64,000 nucleotides of DNA from Pseudoalteromonas arabiensis (GTDB lineage Bacteria > Pseudomonadota > Gammaproteobacteria > Enterobacterales > Alteromonadaceae), in NCBI RefSeq assembly GCF_001550155.1, contig NZ_LRUF01000019.1:248001-312000 (forward strand), written 5' to 3'. The notes below the pieces were generated by a model, which worked only from the letters and a program-made list of their open reading frames with translations, had not been told where the DNA came from and searched no databases. The number at the start of each line of letters is the position of its first letter. Position 1 is the stretch's first letter. The translations under genes and the position numbers were made by a program. This document shows positions 19,420-28,873 of the stretch, one piece after another.

Positions 19420-21876
19420 TTGAGTTTTAAGCGAGTAAGTGTTGGGTTGCTAGGGTTCATACTGAGCATTGTGCTCTTGGTGTACCTATTCAGGTTACCA
19501 CTGACATCCTGGTTCTTAACACCTATGCTTGGTAAAAGTGGCGTTGAGCTTCATTGTATTGACTGGTCATTGAGCAGCAAGCTTGATTTAAATATCGAAA
19601 AATTATGCTTAACCTATCAAGGGCAGCAAATTGAGTTAGCAGGCATTATTGCGAATAAGCAGCAGGTGACAATTTCCCGAGCTAATTTGACTGTCAGTAA
19701 CTTGGCTGGCAAACAAGCACCAAACTCTACGCAAACTGAATTTAAAAAGCTTGCTCTAACATTGCCTGAGCAAAGGCCGCTGATAAGCATTCAACAGCTT
19801 GATGTCGTCTCACCGTTTACCGACAACCCTGTTAGGTTGGCAATACATGAAAAACGCCTAAATCAATTTACGGTTTCACGGGACTTTAACGCAGATGTTG
19901 CAATATCTAATTATGAAGTGAAAGCCAATATTGCCCTTGATGATAAAATAGCTGAGCGATTCATTGAGTTACCAAAAGGTAGCCATTTTACTAGCGAGTC
20001 ACAGCTTAGGTTTGATGGCATTACTGTTGCGATTGAAAGCGTAATTAATGCAAGATATCAGCATGCTATAGAGCAATGTGAGCTAAGTTTCACGGCTGAA
20101 GGACAAGCAAGTGCAAAGTATCAATTAAATCAGCAGTTTATGTATGCTGATTTATCAGCTTTAAATAATCAGCTTAGCGCTAATCGCGAGTGTTTAAACA
20201 ACATAGCAAATCAACAACATCAATCATTTATCAAAGCGCAGTTACCGCTTAGTTGGCAGTTACAAATTGAACAACCTGTTACTATAGAAGGTGAGCGGCT
20301 ATCAGCCCCAATGGTAAAACTGCTAACAACTGAAGGGCAAAGTGAGATTACAGTAAGTAATACGGCACTTTCTTTACAAAACCCGCTTACATCACTTAAT
20401 AGTCAAGTTAGGGTTGATTTTATTAGTAGAGATATTGATGAACTTAAGCTTAATGCTCATTTGAATGAAAAAAGCGTTACTGCAGATTTTCAGCTGTCAT
20501 TGGATTCACTCCCTACGTTTTTAGATTTTCAGGCTGATAGCATTCAGGTTAGTGGCAATTTGAGGGTTGATGAGTTGCTTTCTAAGCCCGTAGTTAAAAA
20601 ACTTACCGCTGATATCAGTGCTAAAAATGCGCTTTTAGCAGATCTAAAAATAACTGAGTTTACTAGCCACATTGTTACTCAACTAAGTGATGAGCAACAT
20701 TTAAGTGCTAAACTAAGTAGTCAGGCTAAGTCTATAAACTACAATGAGATTCAAGTATTAAAAATCAATAATGAGCTCAGTGTAAATAGCGACTTAAGTG
20801 TGGGTGAGTTATTTGCCGATATTGATGCAAAAACCACAGCTGCTAAATTAATAACCCCACAAATTACCTTAAATAAGCTCTCAATAGTGACTAACGCTTT
20901 GCAAAGCCGAGCCTTACAAGCAACGCATCATGTGTTTGCCGATGGCTTAGAGGCGCTTGTCAGCCATCATATGTCCAAGGTTGCGCACCCATTTGAGTTA
21001 GTGATACCAGAACAAGCTATATCGAAGTTCAACCCTATCATCTCCCAATTCGAACCGCTCGTGACAATTACTGATGGTGTTGTTTCGGGGATCATAAAAG
21101 GCGATGTGAATTTACAGCAGGCAAAGGGGGATATTCAGATCGCAAAACTAGGCGTGCTTTATAATGACTACCTTGCTAATGACTTTGCTATAGAGATTGA
21201 AGGGGAGTTTAATTCAGGGCAGCTTAATATTGTGCCAACTAAATTTACTCTCAATGAACTGCGTGCAGGTGCCGTGGTCAAAAACATACAGGGTCAATTG
21301 CAAGTAACGGCTAATCAGCCTTGCGCAGCTAATTTGACCGGACAGGTTATGGGTGGCGCATTTGTGGTTAATAAGTTTTGTCCACTGAGAGACAACCAAA
21401 CCGCGACCGTTAAGTTTGAAAATATTGATGCCAGCAAATTGGTCACCCTTGATGCTGAGTCTGGAATTAGCCTAACTGGTCGCTTAGCTGGCACTCTACC
21501 TGTCGTAATAAGTAAGCAAGGTATAGAGGTAAAACAAGGGCAGTTAGTTAATCAAGGTGATGGTAAATTATTAATCACCAATAATGCTGGTTTTGAAGCA
21601 GTAAAAGCGCAACAACAAGAGCTGAGTACGACACTTAGTTTGTTAGAAAACCTAGATATCAAACAGCTAAAGAGTAGCGTTGACCTTAAATCTGATGGTT
21701 GGTTGCATTTAGGTGTAAACTTACAAGGTTATAATGAACAACAGCAACAAGCGGTTAATTTTAATTATAACCACGAAGAGAATATCTTCACCTTATTAAG
21801 GGCACTACGCTTAAGTGACGAAATTACTCAAAAAGTTGAAAAAAAGTATGCAAAAAAAGGAAGCAATGATGGCTAA
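19420..21876 (+). CDS. ydbH: YdbH family AsmA-like protein
   Basis: Large AsmA-like bridge protein, anchored in the inner membrane and spanning the periplasm. In E. coli, YdbH with YnbE acts with TamB and YhdP in moving phospholipid to the outer membrane. The chosen start is TTG 19420 because AAGGAG lies 6 nt before it; the upstream ATG at 19351 is inside the purL terminator. This gives 818 residues: a TM helix (about 8-30), then long beta-rich repeats, with the conserved C-terminal region from about residue 560 (GVVSGIIKGDVNLQQAKGD). ynbE overlaps its end and ydbL follows. Confidence 0.88.
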   Translation: MSFKRVSVGLLGFILSIVLLVYLFRLPLTSWFLTPMLGKSGVELHCIDWSLSSKLDLNIEKLCLTYQGQQIELAGIIANKQQVTISRANLTVSNLAGKQAPNSTQTEFKKLALTLPEQRPLISIQQLDVVSPFTDNPVRLAIHEKRLNQFTVSRDFNADVAISNYEVKANIALDDKIAERFIELPKGSHFTSESQLRFDGITVAIESVINARYQHAIEQCELSFTAEGQASAKYQLNQQFMYADLSALNNQLSANRECLNNIANQQHQSFIKAQLPLSWQLQIEQPVTIEGERLSAPMVKLLTTEGQSEITVSNTALSLQNPLTSLNSQVRVDFISRDIDELKLNAHLNEKSVTADFQLSLDSLPTFLDFQADSIQVSGNLRVDELLSKPVVKKLTADISAKNALLADLKITEFTSHIVTQLSDEQHLSAKLSSQAKSINYNEIQVLKINNELSVNSDLSVGELFADIDAKTTAAKLITPQITLNKLSIVTNALQSRALQATHHVFADGLEALVSHHMSKVAHPFELVIPEQAISKFNPIISQFEPLVTITDGVVSGIIKGDVNLQQAKGDIQIAKLGVLYNDYLANDFAIEIEGEFNSGQLNIVPTKFTLNELRAGAVVKNIQGQLQVTANQPCAANLTGQVMGGAFVVNKFCPLRDNQTATVKFENIDASKLVTLDAESGISLTGRLAGTLPVVISKQGIEVKQGQLVNQGDGKLLITNNAGFEAVKAQQQELSTTLSLLENLDIKQLKSSVDLKSDGWLHLGVNLQGYNEQQQQAVNFNYNHEENIFTLLRALRLSDEITQKVEKKYAKKGSNDG

Positions 21877-22051
21877 ATGGTTAGTAATGCTAACGGCTTT
21901 AGGGCTTTTAAGTGCCTGTACTCACCGTGTTGAGGTGGCGGCTAAAGAGCCAATTACAATCAACTTAAACGTAAAAGTTGACCATGAGATCCGCGTTAAA
22001 GTGGATAAAGAACTTGATACCCTATTCAGTGATGACAGTGAATTATTCTAA
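21869..22051 (+). CDS. ynbE: YnbE family lipoprotein
   Basis: 60-residue outer-membrane lipoprotein starting MAKWLVMLTALGLLSACTHR. The lipobox is LSAC, lipidated Cys17, with Thr at +2 (outer-membrane sorting). The mature part is short and beta-prone. In E. coli YnbE forms the outer-membrane end of the YdbH bridge. The start overlaps the ydbH stop region. AAGGAAG lies 4 or 7 nt before the two adjacent ATG codons (21866, 21869). Confidence 0.88.
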   Translation: MAKWLVMLTALGLLSACTHRVEVAAKEPITINLNVKVDHEIRVKVDKELDTLFSDDSELF

Positions 22052-22060
22052 GGAGCAAAC

Positions 22061-22396
22061 ATGCGTAAATTACAACTTAAAAAATTGAATGTGATCACTT
22101 TAATTAGTGCTGTTTGTTTATCATTTTCTGCTTGGGCAATTAGCTTAGATGATGCAAAGAACCAAGGTTTGGTAGGTGAAGATAGCTCGGGGTATTTAGG
22201 GTTAGTGGTAAATAATAGTGAAGCAAAAGCGCTTATTAGCGATATTAATGCTAAGCGTAAAGAGCAGTATTTAAAACTCGCGAAAAAGAACAACCTGTCT
22301 TTATCGCAAGTGGAATCCCTTGCTGCAGCAAAAACCATCGAGAAAACAAAGTCTGGCCATTATATTGAAGTAAATGGTGAGTGGGTAAAAAAATAG
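22061..22396 (+). CDS. ydbL: YdbL family protein (DUF1318)
   Basis: 111-residue periplasmic protein with a Sec signal peptide (residues 1-26, cleavage likely after SAWA). The mature part ISLDDAKNQGLVGEDSSGYL is typical of YdbL, which in E. coli assists formation of the YdbH-YnbE bridge. AGGAGC precedes the ATG, 9 bp after ynbE. Third gene of the operon, closed by the hairpin at 22413-22433. Confidence 0.9.
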   Translation: MRKLQLKKLNVITLISAVCLSFSAWAISLDDAKNQGLVGEDSSGYLGLVVNNSEAKALISDINAKRKEQYLKLAKKNNLSLSQVESLAAAKTIEKTKSGHYIEVNGEWVKK

Positions 22397-22412
22397 CCTT
22401 TGAACTAACTAA

Positions 22413-22433
22413 AAAGCCAGCAATGCTGGCTTT
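22413..22433. terminator. Bidirectional terminator between ydbL and the DUF1415 gene
   Basis: AAAGCCAGC and GCTGGCTTT form a perfect 9-bp stem with an AAT loop. The plus-strand tail is ATTTTTT and the minus-strand tail is TTTAGTT, so it can stop both converging operons. Confidence 0.88.
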
Positions 22434-22992
22434 ATTTTTTATCGATACAGCTTTTTAACAGCTGCTGCCAAAAATCGATGCCTTTGCGCCTTGCAAGTTT
22501 AATATTATGCTCAGGAATCGACTCAGGTTCATCGTAGTTTTCTAGCGCTTCGCTCATGCTGGCTTCACGAATTAAATGCAGCGTTGGGTAAGGTGCGCGA
22601 TTGGTGTAATTAGCAGCATCACTGTCATCACTGTCAGCAAATACATAGTCAGGATGAAAGTTGGCTATTTGATACTTACCTTCATAACCTTGCGCCACTA
22701 AAAGTGCATTGGCTAAATCGACTAAATCTAAGAACTCTTCAAAGTCCTTAAAGCCTTGCTCAAACATCAAAAGGGTTGTTTCGCGCTGTGCTTGTTGGTC
22801 TAACTCGTTACACTCGTGAAGCATATCCATTACTGCATCATCAATCGTTACTGACTGACTGATTTGATAATGAATGCAATTGCTTTCAACTTCTTTACGA
22901 GCAAAGGGGCAAAAATTGTATTTTACAATTACGCTGGATACCCATTCGCGCATTTGTTTTTCTGGGCGATTCATAGTGTGCTTTGAACTCAC
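22432..22992 (-). CDS. DUF1415 family protein
   Basis: 186-residue cytoplasmic protein resembling the DUF1415 family, whose function is not known. Conserved-looking features are WVSSVIVKYNFCPFARKEVE near the N-terminus, the FHPDYVFA segment near 115, and PYPTLHLIREASM. The start is GTG 22992, preceded by GAGA; an ATG six codons in (22974) is possible. It lies 22 bp downstream of waaA on the same strand and is probably co-transcribed. Confidence 0.8.
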   Translation of the reverse strand: MSSKHTMNRPEKQMREWVSSVIVKYNFCPFARKEVESNCIHYQISQSVTIDDAVMDMLHECNELDQQAQRETTLLMFEQGFKDFEEFLDLVDLANALLVAQGYEGKYQIANFHPDYVFADSDDSDAANYTNRAPYPTLHLIREASMSEALENYDEPESIPEHNIKLARRKGIDFWQQLLKSCIDKK

Positions 22993-23014
22993 GTAATTTC
23001 TCTATTTATCTATT

Positions 23015-24274
23015 CTAACTTTCTAAGTAAAGCTCAATTAAATTGACGGTTTTGCTAATAGCACCTTGATTATTAGCAACGCATTTCGCAGCCTGGTGAC
23101 CGAGCTTAATAGTTTGCTCTGCATCATTACTTAAAGCGATAAGTGTGTCAGCAAGGTGATTTTCATCTGTGACGGTTTCAGCTCCTTGAGCACTAATTAG
23201 CTCAGGATAAATATGGTCAAAGTTATAAGTATGAGGGCCTGCTAGTACGCCAACAGAAAATGCAGCAGATTCTAACGGATTATGACCGCCTCGCTTTATT
23301 AAACTTCCACCAATAAAACTGATATTCGCTACACCATATAAGCATTGTAACTCGCCTAAAGTGTCAGCTAGCACGATCTGTTGGTTACGATAGTTATCCT
23401 CACTTCGACGACTAAAGCTCATGGTTGAATTTTTTAATAGCTCAGCAACTTTATCGAATTGTTCAGGGTGACGCGGGGCAATAATTAAAAGAGCGTTGGG
23501 CAAGGCTTTTAACAGCTTTTCATGAGCACTCAAAATAAGCTCATGTTCAACAGGGTGAGTGGAGCCTGCCACCCAGATAAAGCGCTCGTTGTGATACTGC
23601 TCCTTAAGAGCAGCGACTTTATGTAATTGCTCGTTTGTTGGCGTGATATCAAACTTAATAGAGCCAAATACCCGCACCTCTTCAGGCTTTAAACCAAGCT
23701 CAATAAAACGATTAGCATCATCCTGGTTATGACTTGCAAGAGCACTTATTGAATTCATAATCACTTTTGTTAGTGGCATCACCTTTTGATAACCCTGCTG
23801 TGATTTAACAGAAAGGCGAGCGTTTAAAATAAGCACTTTAATCCCACGTTTATTGCTTTGTGCCACTAAATTAGGCCACAGCTCTGTTTCCAAAATACAC
23901 AGTAATTGAGGTTTAACTCGTTTTAAAAAGCGGTGAGTAGCGCAAGGAAAGTCAATAGGTAAATAACAGCAATTAACAGAGTCTTGAAAGTTGTTTTTTA
24001 TTTGCTCACGGCCAGTAGGGGTATTGCATGTTACTAAAATACTTAACTTGGGATTGTGTTGTTTGATAGCTTTTATGAGCGGCGTTGCTGCAAGCACCTC
24101 ACCAACCGATGCGCAATGAATAACAATATCTTGCTTTTTAGCTGCTAAAAAACCAAAGCGCTCCGCAAAATGATGACGATAACCGCCATTTTTTTTACCT
24201 CTTAGCACGTATAGATAGAAGATAATAAGCGGGCTAAGTAGATATAAAATCAAGGAGTATAAAATACGCGCCAT
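23015..24274 (-). CDS. waaA: 3-deoxy-D-manno-octulosonic acid transferase WaaA
   Basis: Transfers Kdo from CMP-Kdo to lipid IVA at the inner face of the inner membrane. 419 residues from ATG 24274; a GTG one codon upstream is the alternative. An N-terminal membrane anchor (about 3-23) is followed by the Kdo-transferase core: FGFLAAKKQDIVIHCASVGE, LETELWPNL and, in the C-terminal GT-B half, FIGGSLIKRGGHNPLESA. Whether it adds one or two Kdo cannot be read directly, but the kdkA gene nearby suggests a single phosphorylated Kdo, as in Haemophilus and Vibrio. Confidence 0.96.
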   Translation of the reverse strand: MARILYSLILYLLSPLIIFYLYVLRGKKNGGYRHHFAERFGFLAAKKQDIVIHCASVGEVLAATPLIKAIKQHNPKLSILVTCNTPTGREQIKNNFQDSVNCCYLPIDFPCATHRFLKRVKPQLLCILETELWPNLVAQSNKRGIKVLILNARLSVKSQQGYQKVMPLTKVIMNSISALASHNQDDANRFIELGLKPEEVRVFGSIKFDITPTNEQLHKVAALKEQYHNERFIWVAGSTHPVEHELILSAHEKLLKALPNALLIIAPRHPEQFDKVAELLKNSTMSFSRRSEDNYRNQQIVLADTLGELQCLYGVANISFIGGSLIKRGGHNPLESAAFSVGVLAGPHTYNFDHIYPELISAQGAETVTDENHLADTLIALSNDAEQTIKLGHQAAKCVANNQGAISKTVNLIELYLES

Positions 24275-24430
24275 CACTGTGCCTACAACATAGATAAAAC
24301 GCTATGATAACGTGGAACATAGCTCAGCTGAATATAAAATGTTAAAAACAGTTATCTTTAAGAGTTTTAAGTGTTTCGACGCGTCGAATTTGGTAATATT
24401 TCAAATACTTTGTATAGGGACTATGTAGTT

Positions 24431-25918
24431 ATGAAATTAAAAATGATAAAAGCCTCAATTGTAGGTGTGTTACTTAGTTGCTCCTCTCCACTGTTTGCAA
24501 CACCCACAGCCTACTTACCTATAGGCATGGACGCACAGCTTGATCATCAACTAGATACACTATTTGCACTGACTTCTGGTACGCCGATGGCCAAACCTTA
24601 TCGGTTGGCCGAAGTCGAGACAGCACTCACTAAACTAAAAAATTCAGAGCCTGCATTGGTCGCTGCTATTCGCGCTAAGATTAAACCTTATCAAAGTGAT
24701 GATGCTATAACTCGCGTCGGCGTGAAACTTCAGGTTGACTCTGATACAAGCAAACAAATAGCGAACCAGCGAGGCTTGGGCTCTGATGAATGGGGGCAAG
24801 GCTTTTTTGAAGGCATATGGCGTGCTAACGATTACATATTAGTGCAAGTTGGTATTGATTATCGTGCTAAAGCAAATAAGTTTGTAAACTACAATACGTT
24901 CGTTAGTTTTGCTGGTGAAGATCTACAATTAAATATTGGTTACAAAGAGCATTGGTTCTCACCATTTAAACACGCTGCACAAGTGATTTCTACCAATGCA
25001 AAAACAGCGCCATCGGTATCGATAGGCATGGTTCAACCGGCGCATAATTGGTGGAATTTCGACTTTGAGCTGTACTATTCAGAATTAGAACATGTTGATA
25101 ACGGTATCCTTTATCAAAATGAGCTCCATAGTGGTACACCTAAGCTTGCAGGTACTCATTTTAGTATTGAACCAATCGATGGTTGGAAAATTGGCATCAA
25201 CCGTATGATGCAATTTGGTGGTGGTCCTCGTAAGGTTGATGCAGGTGATGTGTTTGATGCATTTTTTGACCCTGCTGGAAACGACAACTCTGGCCTTACA
25301 GGTAGTAAAGATAATGAACTTGGCGATCAATACGCGACGATTACCAGTACCGTAAACTTTAATTGGGGCATGCCCATTGAACTTTATTTTGAGTATGGCG
25401 GTGAGGACACTAAAAACCATAAAAACTATCAATTTGGCAACACAGTAAGCAATGTTGGCTTTTTCTTACCGAAAATGACAGATGCCATGTCATTACGGTA
25501 TGAATATACCAATATGCATAGCCTATGGTATGTAAATGAAATTTATCCAGTTAACGGCAATACGGTGGGTGGATTTGTGACTGGCCACTATGCAGCTGAT
25601 CAGCGTTATAGTGATTTTCATGCAGATGGTGTTGCGAAGGTTTATGCAGATGCGCCCCCTACTCAAGTGCATAGTATGGAACTTACTTACAATGAGAGCC
25701 TAAGTTCTTTATGGCGTGGTAAGTTAACCTTAATTGAAAACGAAAGTAATTATTTAAATGAATTTGGGCAAACAAGCGCAGACTATGAAAAAGCAATTGA
25801 ACTTCAATTGAGTAATACACGTCAATGGAATGAACACACCCTCGAGACAACACTTACCTATGGTGAAGATGTGTTTGGAGAGAACTATACTTGGTTATCC
25901 GTTGCATTATTTTGGTAA
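24431..25918 (+). CDS. Wzi-like capsule assembly outer-membrane protein
   Basis: 495 residues from ATG 24431, with a signal peptide (MKLKMIKASIVGVLLSCSSP, cleavage after LFA). The mature chain alternates polar and apolar residues and ends in SVALFW, the terminal aromatic signature of a barrel inserted by the BAM machinery. It resembles the Wzi family, which anchors capsular polysaccharide at the cell surface. It lies between waaA and gmhA-hldE, so it may bind a capsule, O-antigen-like or exopolysaccharide chain. No Wza/Wzb/Wzc genes are in the window. The frame is open 20 codons further upstream without a better start. Confidence 0.78.
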   Translation: MKLKMIKASIVGVLLSCSSPLFATPTAYLPIGMDAQLDHQLDTLFALTSGTPMAKPYRLAEVETALTKLKNSEPALVAAIRAKIKPYQSDDAITRVGVKLQVDSDTSKQIANQRGLGSDEWGQGFFEGIWRANDYILVQVGIDYRAKANKFVNYNTFVSFAGEDLQLNIGYKEHWFSPFKHAAQVISTNAKTAPSVSIGMVQPAHNWWNFDFELYYSELEHVDNGILYQNELHSGTPKLAGTHFSIEPIDGWKIGINRMMQFGGGPRKVDAGDVFDAFFDPAGNDNSGLTGSKDNELGDQYATITSTVNFNWGMPIELYFEYGGEDTKNHKNYQFGNTVSNVGFFLPKMTDAMSLRYEYTNMHSLWYVNEIYPVNGNTVGGFVTGHYAADQRYSDFHADGVAKVYADAPPTQVHSMELTYNESLSSLWRGKLTLIENESNYLNEFGQTSADYEKAIELQLSNTRQWNEHTLETTLTYGEDVFGENYTWLSVALFW

Positions 25919-25950
25919 GCGAAGCCGTTATTTATTTTTGAGGAATACCT

Positions 25951-26541
25951 ATGTCTAATCTTGATTCTGTAGCGGCAAGCTACCTAGAGAGTTTAAACCG
26001 TCATCAAATGTTGTTTGAAACGATGGAAACCTACCACCCAGAAGTGATGCAGCTTCTTGAAGCATGCCATAGTACATTACAAGCAGGCGGAAAAGTGATT
26101 TGGTTTGGTAATGGTGGGAGTGCAGCCGATGCACAACATCTTGCTGCAGAGTTTGTTGTTCGCTATAAATTAGAGCGAGGTCCGCTTGCTTCTATTGCGC
26201 TTACAACAGACACCTCTATTCTGACAGCACATAGTAATGATTACCATTTTGACACGGTATTTGAACGCCAAGTTCAAGCGCTATGTAAGCCAGATGATTT
26301 AGTGATTGGCTTAACGACTTCAGGCACGAGCCCTAATATTAATCTTGCGTTGGCTGCTGCAAATGAAATTGGCGCGTATACTGTGGCTTTAACAGGCCGT
26401 GATGGCGGTAAAGTGAAAGATATCGCGAAGTTACCGATCATTATTAAAAATGACGAAACAGCGCGTATTCAAGAAGCGCACATGTTTATTGGTCATTGGT
26501 TGTGTGAAGCCATTGATATGGTTGTAGCGGAGCAACAGTAA
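25951..26541 (+). CDS. gmhA: Phosphoheptose isomerase GmhA
   Basis: Converts sedoheptulose 7-phosphate to D-glycero-D-manno-heptose 7-phosphate, first step of ADP-heptose synthesis. 196 residues of SIS-domain type: [17 protein letters not shown] near 52-68 (phosphosugar site and zinc His), [10 protein letters not shown] near 118-127, and the C-terminal [15 protein letters not shown] with the second metal site. GAGGAATACCT precedes the ATG. Its stop overlaps the hldE start by one base (TAATG). Confidence 0.96.
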   Translation: MSNLDSVAASYLESLNRHQMLFETMETYHPEVMQLLEACHSTLQAGGKVIWFGNGGSAADAQHLAAEFVVRYKLERGPLASIALTTDTSILTAHSNDYHFDTVFERQVQALCKPDDLVIGLTTSGTSPNINLALAAANEIGAYTVALTGRDGGKVKDIAKLPIIIKNDETARIQEAHMFIGHWLCEAIDMVVAEQQ

Positions 26542-27983
26542 TGGATTTAGCGTTACTAAAAAATCTTTCTAAAGCACGTATTTTGGTTGTTGGTGATGTC
26601 ATGCTAGATAGATACTGGCATGGCGATTCAGGGCGTATTTCACCTGAAGCGCCGGTACCTATTGTTAAAGTAAGTAAGTTTGAAGACAAGGCGGGTGGTG
26701 CGGCAAATGTTGCAAAGAATATAGCCCGTTTAGATGGCAAGGTCGGGTTGCTGGGTCTGATCGGTGAAGATGAAAGTGGGCAGATCCTTGAAACAATTTT
26801 AAGCTCGGAAAAAATAGATTCTCAGCTAGTCAGTGTTTGTGAGCTACCTACAATTTCTAAAATGCGTGTCATAAGCCGACATCAACAAGTTGTTCGCCTT
26901 GATTTAGAAGAAACCTTTACTGAGCAGCACAGCCAATTATTACTTAACCGCTTAGAGCTAGTGCTTGATGATTACGATTTCGTATTGTTTTCAGATTACA
27001 ACAAAGGTTCACTTAGCTTGATTCAGGCGATGATTCAGGTTGCTAAAAAAGCCGGAAAAACAGTACTTGTCGATCCAAAATCATCGGATCTGAATTTATA
27101 CCGTGGTGCAGATTACATAACACCTAATTTAAACGAGTTTAAACTTGCTGGTGGACAAACAGGTTCAGAGCAAAGCTTAACAGATAGCGCGCGTAAGCTG
27201 ATTAGCGAAGCAGGTATTGCGGCTATGTTATTAACACGTTCAGAACAAGGCATGTCCTTAATAAGCGAAGCTGAAAAGTTTGACTTTGCAGCCCAAGAGC
27301 TTGAAGTGAGTGATGTTACCGGAGCGGGAGATACGGTTATCGCGACCTTAGCGGTCATGTTAGGCGCTGGAATGACGCCTAAGGATGCTGTTGAAATTGC
27401 CAACCTTGCGGCGGGGATTGCTGTTAGTAAGCTTGGTGCCGCAACCGTGTCTCCTGAAGAGCTTAGCCGTAAACTTGGCCAATACTTACAGCAAACAGGT
27501 GAGCACTATCAAACGCCATTTGACGATGTTTTACAACATATTGAGTTTGCAAAACAAAATGGTGAGAAAATAGTCTTCACAAACGGTTGCTTTGATATCC
27601 TTCATGCAGGGCATGTGCGTTATTTAGCGCAAGCAAAAGCCAGAGGCGATCGCTTAGTTGTAGGCTTGAATAACGATGAATCAATTTCACGATTAAAAGG
27701 CCCTGAGCGACCAATTAACCCATTACAAGAGCGTGCAATGGTATTAAGTGCCCTTGCTTCTGTCGATTGGGTGATCCCATTTGGTAGCGTAGAAGAGCAT
27801 GATACACCAGCCAAACTCATTGAAACGATCAGCCCTGATGTACTCGTAAAAGGAGGGGATTACACCGTTGAGCAAATTGCAGGTGCAGAGCATGTTCTGC
27901 GTCATGGTGGCAAAGTTGAAGTGCTTGAGTTTCTTGACGGGTGCTCAACCTCTAACGTGATTAGTAAAATTAAACAACCTTAA
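26541..27983 (+). CDS. hldE: Bifunctional heptose 7-phosphate kinase / heptose 1-phosphate adenylyltransferase HldE
   Basis: 480 residues with two domains. The N-terminal PfkB-type kinase (about 1-320) has [15 protein letters not shown] and the catalytic [11 protein letters not shown] near 255-265. The C-terminal nucleotidyltransferase (about 345-480) has [17 protein letters not shown]. Together with GmhA and GmhB it provides the complete ADP-heptose route in this locus. Translationally coupled to gmhA. Downstream lies the 890-bp gap before katG. Confidence 0.97.
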   Translation: MDLALLKNLSKARILVVGDVMLDRYWHGDSGRISPEAPVPIVKVSKFEDKAGGAANVAKNIARLDGKVGLLGLIGEDESGQILETILSSEKIDSQLVSVCELPTISKMRVISRHQQVVRLDLEETFTEQHSQLLLNRLELVLDDYDFVLFSDYNKGSLSLIQAMIQVAKKAGKTVLVDPKSSDLNLYRGADYITPNLNEFKLAGGQTGSEQSLTDSARKLISEAGIAAMLLTRSEQGMSLISEAEKFDFAAQELEVSDVTGAGDTVIATLAVMLGAGMTPKDAVEIANLAAGIAVSKLGAATVSPEELSRKLGQYLQQTGEHYQTPFDDVLQHIEFAKQNGEKIVFTNGCFDILHAGHVRYLAQAKARGDRLVVGLNNDESISRLKGPERPINPLQERAMVLSALASVDWVIPFGSVEEHDTPAKLIETISPDVLVKGGDYTVEQIAGAEHVLRHGGKVEVLEFLDGCSTSNVISKIKQP

Positions 27984-28047
27984 CCCTAAAGTGCTGGGCT
28001 TTTCTCCGCCCTTTACGAAGCAACCAGTCTGTAGCTGATTTTTATAA

Positions 28048-28081
28048 AGGCTTTTACTTATTAGTTAATAAGTAAAAGCCT
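28048..28081. repeat. 16-bp perfect inverted repeat after hldE
   Basis: Arms at 28048-28063 (AGGCTTTTACTTATTA) and 28066-28081 are exact reverse complements with 2 nt between. It lies 65 bp after the hldE stop and is not followed by a U-run (GATTTAG), so it is not a classical terminator for hldE, though it could end transcription or stall RNA polymerase. Confidence 0.85.
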
Positions 28082-28309
28082 GATTTAGATCAAGCAAGGG
28101 GCAATTCAAGCTGAAAAATATGACAGCAGTGATTAGTCTTTATAGTCATATTTTAATCTTACCTTTAAAGTAAGTTCTTACTTCCTAGTAAATTACAACT
28201 CGCTATAAAACTAAAGTTCTGTTTTTTTGCTGCCTGCTTATTTTCATATTTAACGGTCGCCTTTAACTTACTGATATTGTGTTCTATTTATTTTTCATTA
28301 TGAGCTTGT

Positions 28310-28338
28310 TTTTAATTTTTAAAATTTAAAAATTAAAA
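28310..28338. repeat. 14-bp AT-only palindrome
   Basis: TTTTAATTTTTAAA, one central A, TTTAAAAATTAAAA: exact complementary arms of only A and T. A binding site for an AT-hook or H-NS-like silencer, or a low-complexity accident, are both possible. Confidence 0.7.
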
Positions 28339-28639
28339 TTATCATCGTTATTTTTTACTATATATCTGTTTTTAAAATTTTATACCCTGCTTTTATTTCT
28401 AGTCGTTTATCATTATTTAATCAAGAAAACAAATTAATATAATCTATAAAATCGATTTTATTTAAACGTATTTTGCATCTAATGTATCTAAAAAGGGTTT
28501 GTTGTTGGTTAGGTTTTAGTACGTTGTTAATAATGAGGTTCTTTCATTTTTGCGACATAAAAATTCATAAACGGTATTGCATCGTGTAAGCAAATTTTTA
28601 GTTGCAGTAACTAACCACTTTCAGCGCTTTACAAGGTTT

Positions 28640-28696
28640 AAAACGTACCTACCACAAGTTACACATTAGCAAGTTAGAGGGGTGGTAGGTCGTTTT
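28640..28696. repeat. Long bulged hairpin upstream of katG
   Basis: AAAACG-T-ACCTACCAC (28640-28655) pairs with GTGGTAGGTCGTTTT (28682-28696), 15 base pairs with one bulged T, around a 26-nt loop. It lies about 180 bp before the katG start codon. No U-run follows. It could be a structured leader, an operator pair or a small RNA. Confidence 0.7.
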
Positions 28697-28873
28697 ATAT
28701 CGTTTTGTCGATATGAAGGAGGTTGGTTTTCATATTAGTTTATTTTTGTGAATTTGAATTCTATTGAGCTTAAAATTTTCTAAATTTCTAATGTTTTAGT
28801 TTTAGATTATTTAGGTGTTTGGCTTTATTTTAAATAGTTAGTTTAAAAATTATATTAGTTTGAGGATTATGTT

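Larger units (their letters stand above)
27984..28873. other. AT-rich non-coding gap before katG with several palindromes
   Basis: 890 bp without a convincing reading frame. It contains a 16-bp perfect inverted repeat at 28048-28081, a 14-bp AT-only palindrome at 28310-28338, a long bulged hairpin at 28640-28696, a 6-bp repeat ATATCG-N6-CGATAT at 28697-28714 and an isolated AAGGAGG at 28716-28722 with no start codon at a workable distance. Its base composition is clearly more AT-rich than the flanking genes. It could be a long regulatory region, an sRNA gene or a decayed element. Confidence 0.7.

Noticed and set aside
28082..28860. OxyR site upstream of katG
   Set aside because: Scattered ATAG and CTAT tetramers do not show the four-fold 7-bp spacing.
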